A stretch of 64,000 nt of DNA from Halichondria panicea (taxonomy: Eukaryota; Porifera; Demospongiae; Suberitida; Halichondriidae). Each line of letters begins with the position of its first letter. Within the stretch, counting starts at the first letter, position 1. The stretch spans positions 2,967,803 to 3,031,802 of the forward strand of contig NC_087380.1 in assembly GCF_963675165.1 (NCBI RefSeq), read 5' to 3'. The translations under genes and the position numbers were made by a program. Below, piece by piece: positions 51,271-63,700 of this stretch. A model generated the notes under the pieces. It ran no database searches, was not told the DNA's origin, and worked only from the letters and a program-made list of their open reading frames with translations.

Positions 51271-52308
51271 ATGGATTTCAATGACTCAGAGAATGATTTG
51301 AATGGTACGCTAGTATTTGGAAAAGAAGACACAAACAATGGCCGGGTGTTTTGGACTATCTTATTTGCCATCCTACAGCTACTCATCAACTTCGTACCAT
51401 CAACAATTCTCAACTCTCTCATCCTGGCAAGCTACCGTCACTGCAAAGAACTTCAATCACCTTACAACCTTCTGTTTGTCTCTTTCTCTTGTTTGTCCTT
51501 AGTAAGTCACAGTATTCTATTTATTCTTGGAACATTCGTTCATCCCATAGCTGTAAGCAATGGAGTGTGTTTGTATACAAGTGTCGAGATCAAAGCTCAA
51601 CACATGCTCGTGTTTTCACTTCCACCTCTCACGATTACTCTGATTGCTTTTGTACAGTGCTACGGAATTCTCAATGGTGTGAAGAAATTGACTTATAAAC
51701 GAGTTTTTATTGCGATATCTGCTATTTGGACATATGGTGTGATCGTATCAATGGTAAGTACAACTGGTTACCTTTATATGATTGCTCGGACATGTGAGCC
51801 TGTTAATGTGAATTCGACTGAGATAGATCCTCGTGTGATTGTTGGAGTTGTCTTCAGTGCGACTGATGCGTTCTTTATTGACCTACCTTGCTTTCTGTTG
51901 ATCATCACCACCACGATTACATCATGCAGCTGTTTCTTCAGGAGATCGCTTCTCCCAGGTGCTAGCGTACAAAAAAGAATGCTCTTTTTGCCAATTCTAA
52001 TGATCTCATTTTTCCTCCTCACCCAGCTCATATCACGTCTTTTAAGTCCTCTTATTCCGATACTTGGTCATGGATTTGGACTATCTAGACTTATACCGAT
52101 AATAGGTACGGTTGTTCGGCTGGTTTCACAATCAAACAGTTTCTTGTTTGCAGCATTGTTCATTGGTCTGCAAAGAAATTTTAAGGAGGGTATGAAGACA
52201 ATGTTGAAGAGAGCAAGAATGAGGATAACGAGGAGATGGGCTGGTGTTTGTGTTGTGCCTGTTGCTAGCGTGTCGGAACAAGATACCTCAATGACTAATA
52301 TAGATTAG
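51271..52308 (+). CDS. Intronless seven-transmembrane receptor, copy D
   Basis: 345 residues from ATG 51271. The first 160 residues match copies B and C closely, but residues about 175-245 (second outer loop, span 5, third inner loop) carry a cluster of changes: TEIDPRVIVGVVFSATDAFF and LLIITTTITSCSCFFRRSLLPG. The outer-loop Cys pair and all seven spans are kept. The patchy divergence suggests either selection on the outer loop/span 5 or mixing between copies by gene conversion. Confidence 0.75.
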   Translation: MDFNDSENDLNGTLVFGKEDTNNGRVFWTILFAILQLLINFVPSTILNSLILASYRHCKELQSPYNLLFVSFSCLSLVSHSILFILGTFVHPIAVSNGVCLYTSVEIKAQHMLVFSLPPLTITLIAFVQCYGILNGVKKLTYKRVFIAISAIWTYGVIVSMVSTTGYLYMIARTCEPVNVNSTEIDPRVIVGVVFSATDAFFIDLPCFLLIITTTITSCSCFFRRSLLPGASVQKRMLFLPILMISFFLLTQLISRLLSPLIPILGHGFGLSRLIPIIGTVVRLVSQSNSFLFAALFIGLQRNFKEGMKTMLKRARMRITRRWAGVCVVPVASVSEQDTSMTNID

Positions 52309-53399
52309 AACAGAAACATATGCTGCACGGACTTTACCAGAAAGTAATGTATAAGTGTTAAAGTAGTTAGGGTACGGGTTAAAAGTTGCATGCAGTTTTA
52401 CATACGGGTTTGATTTTTGTAAGAGGTTAATAGGGCGGGTAATGGTAAGATGTTATACATGTAGTTATAATTATAATATATGGCGTGAGGTTTAGAGCTA
52501 TAGAGTTGTTGTGTCGCAGGTTCATGCAGACATTTGAGTTTAGTGAAATTGTATTCAACAACTGATAAAATGCACAAGAACAAATAAGTATGTATATACA
52601 AGACAAAATGCAGTGGAGCAGAGGCTCCCATATACGAAGAGCCGCCTGGAGCAGGCCCCTATAAATAGCTAGGCACAAAAGGAACAAAGAACAACTATAC
52701 AAAACTAACCTACTAACGAACGGAAACCACAATAACAATACAGGAAGTAGTTAATTAAAATACCGTATAGCGCGAAATTTTCGAGGGGCTTAATTTTCGC
52801 GGATTTCGTGGGTTAGAATTCTACACGAAAATAAGTCCACGAAAATTGTTAAATTACCTGCTATAACATGCAAATATTTAAGGCGTGGCTTCCGGTTAGC
52901 AGTCATTCCGCGAACATTGTGCAATGAACTGGCTTTTAGAGGCCAATCCACGAAATATAAGTGCCTCGAAAATTTTGCGCTATATTATGTATAATAGAAG
53001 TTCTATATTGAACCATTTACGTACAATCCTCACCAATAATTATCTTGACTTTTGGGACAGTTTTACAAGCGTTGCTGTCTTCACATGTGACACTGAGTAC
53101 ACACTAAAAGTACATGGTTCTTTAATAGCCTCACTGAATTAATGTAATGTTGGAGCCCAGTAAGATAATCATGAAGCGTAGGATAATCACCGTGTATTGT
53201 ACAACAGAGAGACTATAAGAGTACAATCAATTATGCTGGTGTCCTTCTGCATGTTGTACAATAGTTGTAGATAGGGAACCCTTTTTGAACTACTACCTTT
53301 ACTTGGAGTCCTTCTGTTCTACAATAGTTGGAAGGGATACCGTAAGGGCGAACTTGAACATTCATTCAGCAAATAAACTGCATCAATTCAATTCTACTT
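52309..53399. other. Spacer downstream of 7TM copy D
   Basis: It diverges from the other units for about 450 bp after the stop codon (52320-52760), then carries a MITE and returns to array sequence near 53010. No exon. Confidence 0.5.
52763..52986. mobile_element. MITE, CCGTATAGCGCG family
   Basis: It starts CCGTATAGCGCGAAATTTTCG after TA and ends CGAAAATTTTGCGCTATA. A diverged member of the same family as 23405, inserted only in unit D. Confidence 0.6.
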
Positions 53400-54020
53400 A
53401 GGAGGTGACCTACTCCACACTCCACTCACTCATACAGACTCTGGTGGTACCTCCATTGAGAGTGTAGCCAGTATAGTGCAGCTATAGGTACTGGTAGCTG
53501 TAGAGAGGAAACGTGTTGCCAGGGGATCCACCACTGTATATGCATGATCATCCCATTGGTCAGTGGGGGCAAGTCAGGGCAGTTACTTGTATGGGATACG
53601 ATGCACTCAAAACAAACAGTATATACAAATTCATTCCACTTACGCCAACAATGTGAAACTGACCCACTCCACACTCCATCACTCCCACAAGTCTTTGGTG
53701 CTGCCTCCAGTGAGAGTGTATATAGCCAGGATTTACAGGCGTAGATGGCCACAGTTCCCTCAGGTCTGTTGCCAGGGATCCACCATTGTAGGAGATCCAA
53801 TCAGTTAGTGTGTCTAAGTCAAAGCAGATACCTGTAGAGAAATAGGTACCCTCAACAACATAATTTTATGAGATTATAATAATTACACTGAACATCACAC
53901 TGACGGAACCGAAATAGAAATTAGAATATAGCTATTAATCAACTTACTTTGCTGTCCCCAATAGGTGGACACAGCACACAACAACAACAGCAGCAGAAGC
54001 AGAACACCTTGAGTCTCCAT
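53400..54020 (-). pseudogene. Sushi (CCP) domain gene fragment, unit D
   Basis: The signal exon 53948-54020 is intact (METQGVLLLLLLLLCAVST, donor GTAAGT). A sushi exon follows around 53640-53835: an acceptor after CTCTACAG, then ISYNGGS. A one-base loss in GGATCCC shifts the frame before RPEGTVAIYACKS and GSDGVWSGSVSHC. A second sushi segment with NCPDLPPLTNGMI lies around 53400-53585, also broken. It was probably a secreted or surface complement-control protein. Confidence 0.65.
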
Positions 54021-54794
54021 TGCATGCGCTTCCTTTTCTCTGTTTGGAAATTGTTCCATTAAGGATCTTTACCAACCCACATAAAAAACGGAACAGCGGA
54101 TCTATATACCGGTACTGGCGGTACACCGGTATTATCTATAACTTTACTGGCATAATAGAAAGAATTTGAGGCATGTGATTGAACACAAACTTCTCAAATT
54201 CAGTTCAAAAAGTTTCCGAAGAAAATCTCTGAAGCGAACAAACTTTTGTATTGAGGATACTTCTTCCTGCTTTGGTATTGCTTAGACTAGCATTATTATA
54301 GTGGCGCTGTAATTAGACGAAAGATGGTAATAGGCAACATTTTAGCCTAATATGCAATTATTATCGAAACACTATTAAAGCCTGAATAGCGTGAGTATAT
54401 AGTGCTATATAATTAAAAAAGTGCATGTGCTGAAGAATTCTTTCAACAAACTTATAAGCATTATGCGTTCTTTATATGGAATATGTGTACACACTATAGC
54501 TAGCTGTTTTACTTAGCTGTTTTATTTAATGTATGAGTATGCATGCATGTACATGCAGTCCATAATTATAAGCTTTTATTCATGCAAACTCCAATACCCA
54601 CTCGTCTGACGTATACCCGACTTATAGCCATGGCAGGAGTGCATGAATGCACTCCTGGCCACGGTTATTCATTCTTTCCGGCATTCCTTAGTATAAACCC
54701 ACATAAATGGGCGTATTGTTAATTTGGTGCCGAACTGGAATCAGTAAAGGATTATTAAAGACTGCAACTGACTCAAGGGAAGAGTAGTGTGGAG
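54021..54794. other. Spacer before the Ig gene
   Basis: Same divergent spacer as in the other units, shortened. It would contain the promoter of the complete Ig gene. It includes an insert-like palindrome GGAGTGCATGAATGCACTCC near 54635. Confidence 0.5.
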
Positions 54795-57700
54795 ATGTAT
54801 ACAATGAGTCTTGGTGCAGTACTGTTGATGCTGATCGCTACTGGAGCAATGGTCTCTGGACAAAGTGAGTACTATAGACTCTATTATCCACTGACAATAA
54901 TATTGTGTTCTAGTGTCTTTCATAATTATATCATCACAAACTACCGTAACCATCTGAGTTGATAATAAGTATGACACTTAGCTATCTTTTCAATCAGGCA
55001 AGGATCGTAGATCGTAATACAATATTCTGACACAGGTATTTGCGATAATTATTATTTTGCGATACCATAGGGTTAAGCATTCTCATGCAAAGTTCGCAAA
55101 TGAAGTCATTGTGTTATGATTGCATGCACGGTCTAATGTTCTCCTTTATAGCTACTAGCATCACGGCAATGATCACCTCCAATGGCACTGCAACTCCTGG
55201 TCAGAGCTACTCCCTCACTTGTAATGTGACTGGAGGGGAGTCTCTGAATCCAACCATTATGTATGAGTGGACTAGGGGAGGAACATCAGTTGGTGGAAAT
55301 GATCCCCTGTTGAATTTTTTCCCTTTGACGCTATCAAGCTCGGGTCAGTATGTGTGTACGGTGACGGTGACAGTGACCTCTGCCCTTCTCACAACTACTT
55401 TGACTGATGCTAGTGATACCTTTGACCTGACCATCAAGGGTAAGCCCCTACAATAATGAGTATATATCACGGTTCATTCTCTCCCCCTCCCTCCACCCCT
55501 TCCTAGTCCCCCCTCCTAGTGTCAGCCTCTCCTCGCCACTCACTGGAGTGTTTTCGGGTCAGTCTGTAGTGCTTACCTGCACCATTGTCCTGGACTCTAG
55601 TGTGGATACATCTGTCACTGTGGCTGTGCAATGGTTCAATCCAGCCTCTACTATCATAGACAACACAATGACAACTATGCAAACGCAAACCAGTCTCACC
55701 TACCAAAGCACCACCAATCTCAGTGACTTCATAGCTGGAGCTGTTGGCGTGTACAGCTGTGCTGCTATGGTTACTTCAACGAGAGGTTTCACCTCACCCA
55801 GTGACAGTGTTTCTGCTAGCACTAATGTCTCTCTGAGTAAGTCCCTTACCTCTCACTATCTGATAGGCTAATTAATTGGTCTCTCTCCAGCTCCCACCAC
55901 CTCGGCCCCTCTCATTACTATCATCATTCCTGGAACAAATTCTCTGACATTCTCATGGACTCAGCCTGATGGTATAGTCGACAGGTACCAAATCTCCTTC
56001 ACCTATGTTGGGAACTGTGATGCTATACAGAGCATGTCAATACCTCTCAATCTGGAACAATCAGAAAATGTTTTGCCTTTATTCCGTTTGGAGGAATACA
56101 GTAACTATTCTCTGAGTGTGTCGGCTGTGAACGGTGCTGGTAGCAGTGAAACCACAACTTCAGTAGCCACCACTCTGTCTACACGTAAGCACACACACAC
56201 ACACACACACACAGTGATTTTTTGCCTGCCCCCTCACAGCTCCCAGTGGGAGTGTGCAGAACCTGACGGCTACACTCACCCCCAACACAGTCACCATCCA
56301 ATGGGATCAAGTCATCTGCAGTGATAGGAATAGCGAGATTACTGGGTACAGAGTGACCTTTGGACCCACCTCCATAACCATCTCTGGAACTGACATGAGG
56401 GAGTATACTGCCTCTGGTCTCATTCCAAGAACTCTGTATGCATACGATGTGGTTCCACTTAGCGATAGTGGAATGGGGCCAGAAAGTGATGGAACAGTGG
56501 TGACTGGCTTACCTCAAGGCATGCAATATATATAGCACTATAGCCAATGCTATATTTATTTGTACACCTCTCATGCACACAGAGTTAATGCTGCAGCTTA
56601 ATGGAGTGTTCTATACTAACAACAGCCTGGTCAATTTGGACAGTGTGGGTGGTGAGGATGCTGTTGCTCTGCTCTGTGTCACTAATGCCATGAGTTGCTG
56701 CTCCCCTGATGAGGGCAGTGGCTCCAACCTTGGACAGTGGTTCTTCCCTGATGGCAACACACCTGACTTCCCTGCCACTCATCTCAGTCGATACCACATG
56801 TCATTTGGACCCAGTGTAGTACGTCTTCATCGCTCCTCTGCAGCTGCTACAATTTCAGGAGTGTATCGATGTGACCTCCCTGACTCCAGCTCAGAGACAC
56901 AAACTCTGTTTATTGGGCTCTATCCTGTTGGACAAGGTATGTATACAGTACTTCTGTATTTTTTAATAATAAACTGCAGGTACTCCTGCAATCAATGATG
57001 AGATAATTTTTAGCAGAGACAGCCTCACTCTGACCTGTGTGTCTAATGGTGGGCCAGCTAGTGAGGTGGTATGGACCAGGAATGGAACTACTGTCTCTAA
57101 TGGATACATACTCACACAAACTGTCACCGACCCAGCCACTGCTACCTATGAGAATGTCCTCAGTGCTGCTACCTTTGCTGATCTGGTGGGTAACTTCACC
57201 TGTACAGTCAACAACAACAGAGGCACCTCAAACACTGCTGAGATTATATTAAATGATGGTGAGTATCTTAATTGTTTGAAGCTAGCGCTGATTTATATTG
57301 TTATTATTGTTTGTACGTGTGCAGTAGTTCAGATCCTTGGCGACAACCCTCCATTCACTGTGGGTAGTACAGCCACTCTCTCTTGTGTCAGTGATTCAGA
57401 CGCTACCATGATCGAATGGTTGGATGGCAACTCAATAAGTGTAAGCATGACAACCGTAGGGAGAGAACTGGACCTTGTACTCAACCCTGTCAGAGATGAT
57501 CTCCACCAGACAACCTTCACATGTCGAGTGACTAGAGCCAATGGTGTTGGAGAGCAGAGCATCACACTGTCTGTGATTGGTGAGAGCCTAGCTAATTAGT
57601 GTACATGTACATGTGACAATACATGTATTGTCGACTACTGGCATCTGAGATTTGAAGTACATTGTACGTTATTCCAATTGCAAAGTGCATTTCAATGATA

Positions 57701-60700
57701 AAACTGATATTTCTGTCTGAGCCGTACTTAACTAATTGGTAGTTCCCTAGGTTCTTGTTGGTACTTCTATGCGACTCACTGTCCCCATGCATACAGTTCC
57801 TGATGGAGCCATTTCTATTGGCACCTCTGTCAGTGGAACTGCTACAGCTGGAGAGGTGTACTCATTGATCTGTAGTATCAGTGAGGTCATATCTGGACTG
57901 ACTGGAGTGCCCCAGGCTGTCTGGGAGGATTCAGAAGGGAACGCGATGACAGGAAATAATGTCATAGTGACATCATTAGACGGAACGTCCAATCTGACGT
58001 TTAACCCTTTGAGACTCTCTGATGGTGACACGTACACATGTACAGGTAGTCTTCAGTCTCCTCCCCTCTCCAACCCACTCACTGTTGTAGAGAGCCGCCC
58101 TGTGATAGTGACAAGTGAGTGATCATTACGAGCAAACTCAATGTACTACTATACCCTACAGTTCCCACTCCTGGAGTCTCTCTGACCCCACCTCCTTCCC
58201 CCATCACTGCTGGTACCCCCCTTACCCTCACCTGTGCCATCACCGTGAACAGTGCTGTGGATAGGGATGTAGAGGTCGATGTTGTGTGGGAGATCTCCAC
58301 AGATACTATTCCCATCACCACCACCTCCACTGCCAGTGGTTCTGTTGTGGACACTCTCACCATCCCTATACTGAGCACTCGATACACTGGAGTTGCCTGT
58401 AGGGCCACCGTGAGAGTTGTCGATTCCTTCATCATGTTCAGTTCTCAAGGATCAGATAGTGTCGAGTTCACAGTAGAGGGTAAGTGCACATATGACTGTA
58501 TACATGTATATACTGACTCCCTCCACAGTCCCCTCACCCCCCGTGGTGATCATCACTGTGTCTGGTGACTCTGTGGCAGGGTCCTCCCTCTCTCTCCTCT
58601 GTACTGCCACGCCTCCCCCTATCCCACTAGTATCTCCACCCACTGTCTCCTGGATACAACAAGACCTTGCTGATACCGTTATTCCAGTCACCTCTGACAC
58701 TTCAGTTAGCGTTAATCTGACCTTTAACCCCTTGAGGACCAGTCATGGCCGTGTGTATGTGTGTATAGCAGGTTACAACATTCCTGACGCTGACCTCTCT
58801 GACCTCACCAACACTGCATCCACCATCATTGTCAGAGTGCAAAGTAGGTCTCTGTCTCATTCCAAAGTCTCTTATTATTGATTCCTATTCCACAGTCCCG
58901 AGACCTGCTGCCAGGATCACCTTTGACCCTATGATGGATCGCTATACTGTTGGCCTGTTCCTGAGCCTGAGTTGTGAGGTCACTCTATCAGCAAATGTCG
59001 ATACTATGGTAAACCTTGAACCCGTCTGGCGGAGAGAGGGGATCATACTGTCCATTGGAAATCAACTCACTGTGGGACTGTTTACTAATATGACTAATAA
59101 TGCCCAGAACTTCACTAGCTTATTGGAGTTCCAGCCATTGACAAGAGACTTTATTGGCAATGACACCTTGTATGAGTGTGTGGCTAGCGTACAGCCTGAG
59201 AATGATACCTTCATCAGTGGAACCACCACCAACACATCCACCACCATCACAGTGGAAGGTGAGACATAAAGAGAGCTGTGCTGGCTGTACACATGTATAT
59301 TAGAACCCAGTTGTAGTACGTTGTAAGGTATGGCTTATAAGCCTTTTGTGTGCATGATATGAATGTGTAGTGTGTGAGTTGATATGTTTCACTCTTATTC
59401 ACTGATTCAATCCGTTTCCTCTCATAATTATACCGATTTTCGTATGGTGGAAATTTCGTATTTTTTGTATCAGTAGAGCAGCTACGAAAATTAAAACTGC
59501 GAAATTTTGCTGGCACAATAGGTTCAACGTCACTATCCTGAGCTGTACGAATATTTAAAAGACATAGAAAATTTGCACCAACGAAAATTACCCACCATAC
59601 GCTAGCTAGCTACTCATTGTTATTCCATAACATGAGGCCTGAAACAATGTTGCCAAATTTTTTCTCTGTGCTTTCAAGTCAAGGCTGCATGGGCTCAGAG
59701 TAGTGTCACAAGTATATAGTGTTGTTCACAGTTGATAGATTCAGTCCGAGGCAAATAGACTAAATACACGTAGAGCTATACCTTCAAATTAGATGCGACC
59801 CTTATAAATATGCAACACCAACATAATTTTTCAACCTCCAAAAGAAGCTATATCCCTGGAATTGTAATTACATAAAACTCTCGCCTTAAATCGAGATTTT
59901 ACGGTAGCTCTATTATTATAACTGGTCTAAATGCATATTTTGAGGCAGAATTAAGGGGCTGATATATAGCAAGGTTGACGACTGTCTTCATTAATGTTCA
60001 AATGATAAATAAATCAGTTGTTGACTGGTTGCCTATAGTAATTACTGTTTATACCAACCAAAGCCGAGAGCGTACTCAACCAGTCAGATTTATGTTGCTT
60101 AAAACTGACTCCCCTTAATTGTTATTGTACAGAGGCTGACTTCGCTGCTTTGATCATCAGTCCTGACTCTACTGTGCTCGCTGGCTCTGAGTACACTCTA
60201 GTGTGTCAAGGAACTAGGGGAGTTGACCAGGTTGATGGTACCACACTGGAGGTAGAGTGGTTCAATCCTGACGGTGTACCTATAACTGGAGAGACTAGTG
60301 GTGTCATGATAACAGGAGTCACTAACATCACTACTAATGCTACCTTCATCAGTTATCTGAGCTTCCCCACTCTCCACACATCTCAAGCTGGGCCCTACAC
60401 ATGTAGAGTCAACCACACTATACCGGACACCTCCATCACTGATCAAAGCATCCTGAGCTCATCAGTAGTCACTGTGCAGAGTAAGCCCATAGTATTATAT
60501 ATATCTCGCTTAATTCTAACTCCCCCACAGTCCCTCCTCCAATTGTGAGTGTATCCTCGCCCACCCCTGTCTATCATGGTACTAGCCACACCCTCTCCTG
60601 TAATGCTAGCTATGACACTAATGTGGTGACGACTGATGTGACTCTGGACTACTCCTGGACTGGACCCAACAACAACCTCATAGCCTCCAGTGATAGTGCT

Positions 60701-63700
60701 GCTCTCACACTCTCACCAGTGGACCTACCAGCACGGAGCAGCGGAGGCTACACTTGCACTGTAACTGTACGCCCTACAAACATCTCTGCATTCATCAACA
60801 ATGGCTCAGACTCCGATACTTACAACCTCACTGTACTAGGTAGGTGAAGGAGAGGGGATGGAAATGTTTTATGATAATTCAATGGTACGTGTACGTGTAC
60901 GCAGGTATAGTTTTAGCATTAAGCTCAATCTGACCCAACCGCTGTGCAGTGGGGTCAGATTGAGCATACCACCTGAACGGGCTGCTTTTAACTATAATTA
61001 TAGAGTTCTGACGATCCAATTTATGATTTACTGATCTTAATTAAGGAGCCGACTCTAGTACTTTTCATGTCCAATCAGTATAATTATGGGTTTTATATAA
61101 TGTATCAACTCTGCATGTACTGATCCCTTATTGTCCCCCTCTCCCTGCAGACCTCCCAGTCCATGTTGTGGAGGTGACCTCCAGTAGTCCCCTGCCTGTC
61201 ACTGCTGGCTCCTCCTTCAACCTCACCTGCTCAGTCTCAGTGGTGGACCTTCTCTCTGTGGAGCCACTCATACAGTGGTCCTTGTCTGACCAGTCACTAT
61301 TATCGGGAGGTACTGGCACAACCAACACACTCACCTTTGACCCCCTATTCACAACCAACGCCACTCAGTACACATGTACTGCCACTATCAACATACCTGA
61401 AGTGGACATCATTGATCGTACTGGAAGCAACTCTATTAACGTCACAGTCAACAGTAAGCACTGTCATAGCCTCACAGTCCTTCACCCTACCCCCCACAGT
61501 CCCTCCTCCAATTGTGAGTGTGTCCTCTCCCACCCCTGTCTACCATGGCACTAGCCACACCCTCTCCTGTAATGCTAGCTATGACACTAATGTGGTGACG
61601 ACTGATGTGACTCTGGACTACTCCTGGACTGGACCCAGCGACAACCTCACAGCCTCCAGTGATAGTGCTGCTCTCACACTCTCACCAGTGGACCTACCAG
61701 CACGGAGCAGCGGAGGCTACACTTGCACTGTAACTGTACGCCCTACAAACATCTCTGAATTTATCAACCCTGCCTCAGACTCTGATACTTACAACCTCAC
61801 TGTACTAGGTGAGTGAGGGAGGAAGGTGTAACAAATGATTTTATGGTGTTATAATTAGCGCAATAGTCAAGTTTCGTATAATTACAGTGGTGCCGTATTT
61901 AAAACAGAAATCAGAATTTAGAAGTACTTATAAAAATTCAATGGTGTATATGTACAGTTGGCCTGAGCCAGCGGGTAAATAGAATATAGAATTCGGTTGT
62001 TTTGTTTGTTTGTCTGTGTATTCTAAGTCTGCATGCCCCTGGGTGCCGTATCGCTGCGTTCATTTTCAGCATGCATGGATAGCCTCCAAACACAACAAGT
62101 TATTTAAGTGGATGGTTATAGCATTAGCTATAGTGTGTGTGATGTACTACAGTATTTGCATGTCCAATCATCAGTGTGGGTTTTTATAGCTATACTGTGC
62201 ATGCATGTACTGATTCCTTCCTTATTGTCCCCCTCTCCCTGCAGACCTCCCAGTCCCTGTTGTTGAGGTGACCTCCAGTAGTCCTTTGCCCGTCACTGCT
62301 GGCTCTTCCCTCAACCTCACCTGCTTAGTCTCAGTGGTGGACCTTCTCTCTGTGGAGCCACTCATACAGTGGACCACCTTGTCTGACCAGTCACTATCTG
62401 GAGGAACTGGCACAACCAACACACTCACCTTTGACCCCCTCTTCACAACCAATGCCACTCAGTACACATGTACTGCCACTATCAACATACCTGAAGTGGA
62501 CATCATTGATCGTACTGGAAGCAACTCTATTAATCTTACAGTCAACAGTAAGCACTGTCATAGACTCACAGTCCTTTACCCTACCCCCACAGTCCCCCCT
62601 CCAATTGTGAGAGTATCCTCTCCCACCCCCGTCTACCATGGCACTAGCCACACCCTCTCCTGTAACGCTAGCTATGACACTAATGTGGTGACGACTGCTG
62701 TGACTGTGGACTACTCCTGGACTGGACCCAATAACAGCCTCACAGCCTCCAGTGACAGTGCTGCTCTCACACTCTCACCAGTGGACCTACCAGCACGGAG
62801 CAGCGGAGGCTACACTTGCACTGTAACTGTACGCCCTACAAACATCTCTGAATTTATCAACCCTGCCTCCGACTCTGATACTTACAATCTCACTGTATTA
62901 GGTCAGTGAGGCTGTAGACTGTAGAATTTGTACCGATGCATGCATGGTGCATGTACAGTTGGTTGTATTTTACCCCACCTCTGTGCAGTAGAGTCAGATT
63001 GAGCATACCATCTCAACGGGCTCCGAAGCTTCAGAAAATCATTAGCACTCTAGTTAAAGAATCGACTCTATAGTACTTTCCAAAGTACAGATTGCCTCTG
63101 TGTTAGTATATATATAGTATATAGATGTGGAGTATAGTCTCATAAATCAGCCGCCTTCCTCCCATAGGAAGGGCGGCTGATTCATGAGACTAGATGTGCA
63201 GGTGTTATTAATGCATGTGTGTAATAAATGTAACCACAGGATATGCATGTCCAATTAGTGTGTTATATACATGTACTTATTGCCCCTCTCCCTGCAGACC
63301 TCCCAGTCCCTGTTGTGGAGGTGACCTCTAGTAGTCCCCTGCCTGTCACTGCTGGCTCCTCCCTCAATCTCACCTGCTCAGTCTCAGTGGTGGACCTTCT
63401 CTCTGTGGAGCCACTCATACAGTGGACCACCTTGTCTGACCAGTCACTATCTGAGAGTACTGGCACAACCAACACACTCACCTTTGACCCCCTCCTCACA
63501 ACCAACGCCACTCAGTACACATGTACTGCCACTATCAACATACCTGAAGTGGACATCATTGATCGTAATGGAAGCAACTTTATTGACCTCACAGTTAACA
63601 GTAAGCACTGTCATAGACTCACAGTCCTTTACCCTACCCCCCACAGTCCCTCCTCCAATTGTGAGTGTGTCCTCACCCACCCCCATCTACCATGGTACTA

